The notes beneath the pieces were generated by a model that was not told where the DNA came from, ran no database searches, and worked only from the letters and a program-made list of their open reading frames with translations. Shown one piece after another: positions 61,840 to 64,000 of a stretch of DNA of 64,000 nucleotides (the first letter of the stretch is position 1; each line of letters opens with the position of its first letter). Both the position numbers and the translations under genes were made by a program. Source of the stretch: Archilochus colubris (taxonomy: Eukaryota > Chordata > Aves > Apodiformes > Trochilidae); NCBI GenBank assembly GCA_023079485.1, contig CM041084.1, forward strand, positions 22,534,609 through 22,598,608. Direction: 5' to 3'.

Positions 61840-63038
61840 TACATTGAGGATCTCTTGACCTGACCCTGCCAAAATCCTTGACCAGGAACTTTATGCATAA
61901 ATCTTTATTTTGATTTTCTTAGCAGATGGAGCATAGTTTTTGGATCTTAACCCTTGCCATATTTCCTCAGAAAACTTAAAAGATGAGACTGCCTAAATTT
62001 TCAAGTCCCAGACTTGGTCAGTTGTGTAGGTTGTACTCCTCACTTCCCAGAATCATCTCCAAACCTTACAGCTTTCTGGGAAACTACTGTACCAGCTTGT
62101 GTAATACTAAAAGTAGGAGCATAACTAATAATTCACAGCACTGCTTATGTCACCAAATGGCAGGGCACAGCTGTCTCTCCTTTCTGCCAGAATCCTAATG
62201 GTAGGATAGAGAAACTGCAGCACACCTGGGGATTTAGGAAGATGTTTGAAATACATGTTAGAGGAGCAGAGCAGTTTAGAAATTTAATTCTAATGCAACT
62301 GGAAAGTAAATGCAACTCAGTTGGAATGCATGGGTCCTTAAAGAAGCATAAGAGGTAGAAAAAATATCTCCAGCTTCAGGACTGTAGGAAGCAATGCTGC
62401 TCAAGAGCAGCTAGAACACTGTGGGCAAAAAAGCAGCAAGCAGGTGAAATCTGTGAAGTTTCTGATCTATGTAGTGTTTCTCATATACCTTATTTGCATG
62501 AAAATAAGCATAGGTTCTCACTAACATTGTGAAAGCATCAGAATTTTCAGCTCCTATCTATCGAGAAAAGCTTTTACTGGATGTTCCAAATTCTCTTGAT
62601 AAATCCACTGTATGCTGTGATCATGATAATACACTGAAGTTGAGCAAACAATACTCCCTCTAAACCACATCCCCTAAGAAAACAAAAAATTCCAGACCAA
62701 AATAGTTGATCATCTTAATTTGAATACCAAATGCAATTACTTTCCATTAAGATTTCCAGCAGCGACAGTGTGGTTTTTTCCTGCCATTGCAAACCATATT
62801 GATCCACAAATTTGGTATAATCTAGAAATAGAGTGAGGGGAAAAGGATTTTAGAAGCATTTTACCCAGCTTAGTCTTTAACACTAAGATTCGTTCTTTAA
62901 AAGGTGGTTGTGCTGTAGTAATTGAAGAAAAAAAATTGCAAAGTCTTTTTATTCTAAACTATTCTGGAAGTTTAAAGCAAGTGTAGTATAAAGGTATGTG
63001 CTCAAGGTAGATGGGTGCTACTAAAGAGTGTGAATAAT

Positions 63039-63100
63039 AAGGTTGGACTAGATGATCTCTGAGGTCCCTTCCAACCCGGCTAATTCTATGATTCTATGAT
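63039..63100 (+). repeat. CR1 LINE 3' end, very short
   Basis: GGTTGGACTAGATGATCTCT and GAGGTCCCTTCCAACCCGGC are followed by ATTCTATGATTCTATGAT, the consensus avian CR1 terminus. It is only about 62 bp long and little diverged. Confidence 0.93.
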
Positions 63101-64000
63101 AATATGTGTTGGCATTCATATGTGAGTAAATGAGTTGTTCCGTGACCTTACTGTCTGAAACTTTGCCCTCCATCTCCCTTTTCTCTTTGTTTATTAACTT
63201 TATTTCTTACATCAGACCTGAAACCTAGAACGTTAATTCTGTATATCATGGATTTGATTCATCTTGTTCTTAGAAGTTCTAACACATTATGTGGAACTGG
63301 AAAAATGCTGTACAATAAGAAACCTCAGTGCTGTGTTTGGCTGAGTTACTGAATTTGCAGTGTTAACAGGCCCCACACACAGACACTTGCACACCCCAGC
63401 CTCTTGGTGGACTGCTAAAGCCAGTGATAGCTTTGCTCCTGGTGTTCATCCAAGTGGAAAGAGGATTGGAATGTGAAGAGATTTAGCTTTGTCATCACTC
63501 ACTTTTGTGTATGGACTAGGCACATTTATCATGGATGGGTATCCTGTAAATCCCAAGCCTTCTGAAAAGCAGCAGAATTCCAGCAGGCACAAAGTCAGTA
63601 AGTAAACAGAGAATGCTTCCAGACCTTCCTTCATTTAACCTAAACCAGAAAACAGATAAGGGTAGACATGAGGTCACATTTTACCTTTTAAGGTGAACAA
63701 TCTGTGTCAACTTCCCAAAGCTTTCCATCTCGACGGCAAAAAACATGATCTGTGTAGGGCTGGATCCATCATACCTTATTCCTGTGAGAACCCCCACTGT
63801 GCTGTGGGACCCTGCCTGTGTCTGCCTTGTGGGGAGGGGGGAAGAGTAGTGTGCAAAGTGCATTACATCTGCATAACTTTTGAAGATTTAGGTTGGATTT
63901 AGGTTGGTCAAATACGTATACTCTGGTGCTAATGGAAACAGAGATCACCATATCTAAAGAATTAGAAATGTATATTCATGACTCCTTGTTATCCAAATAG

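Larger units (their letters stand above)
51331..64000. other. Intergenic region downstream of CDK14
   Basis: I recognise no gene in this 12.7 kb. It holds an A/C-rich run at about 56743-56780, a candidate conserved region at 57840-58860, a small perfect inverted repeat at 59163-59187, a 222-bp tandem duplication at 61396-61839 and a CR1 3' end at 63039-63100. The open frames present are short and without family resemblance. Otherwise I see nothing. Confidence 0.75.

Noticed and set aside
1..64000. CRISPR array, bacterial operon or prophage
   Set aside because: The DNA is vertebrate with introns, CR1 LINEs and an endogenous retrovirus. No regularly spaced repeats occur.

Overview
The window is vertebrate nuclear DNA and almost certainly from a bird. 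It is AT-rich and CpG-poor, has large introns, and is scattered with CR1 3' ends carrying the avian tail (TTGGACTAGATGATCTCTGAGG followed by TTCTATGATTCTATGA). The only host gene I can identify is the 3' end of CDK14 (PFTAIRE-1, cyclin-Y-dependent kinase) on the + strand. Four consecutive coding exons are present: 4433-4496, 17627-17675, 45225-45364 and 49471-49586. Their splice phases fit together exactly, giving 122 codons plus a TGA stop. A 3' UTR follows, probably ending near the AATAAA at 51305.

Layout: 1-4432 is the end of an upstream CDK14 intron. The three following introns span 4497-17626, 17676-45224 and 45365-49470. From about 51.3 kb to the end is intergenic DNA with no recognisable gene. 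By synteny with other vertebrates the next gene should be FZD1, outside the window.

The main accessory feature is a nearly complete endogenous retrovirus at 19300-26369, inserted antisense to CDK14 in its 27.5-kb intron. It has two LTRs (783 and 775 bp, about 2% different by eye), an imperfect 6-bp target duplication, a tRNA-Lys-type primer binding site, a polypurine tract, an open gag (614 codons) and an open RT-RNase H-integrase frame, but no env. Protease is broken by an apparent one-base loss in a G run. Gag and protease share a reading frame and are separated by a single UAG with a stem-loop just downstream. Gag begins with an N-terminal region that looks like a glycosylatable ectodomain followed by about three membrane spans, which is very unusual for a Gag protein. 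This is the strongest candidate here for something undescribed.

Other points of interest are an isolated CpG-rich block at 29.95-30.49 kb interleaved with complementary A/C-rich and G/T-rich tracts; a stop-free 60-nt candidate cassette exon just after the first CDK14 exon; a cysteine-containing antisense candidate exon near 40.7-40.9 kb; a promoter-like unclassified block at 43.93-44.23 kb; a recent 222-bp tandem duplication at 61.4-61.8 kb; and several AT-rich, homeodomain-site-rich stretches that look like conserved non-coding elements.
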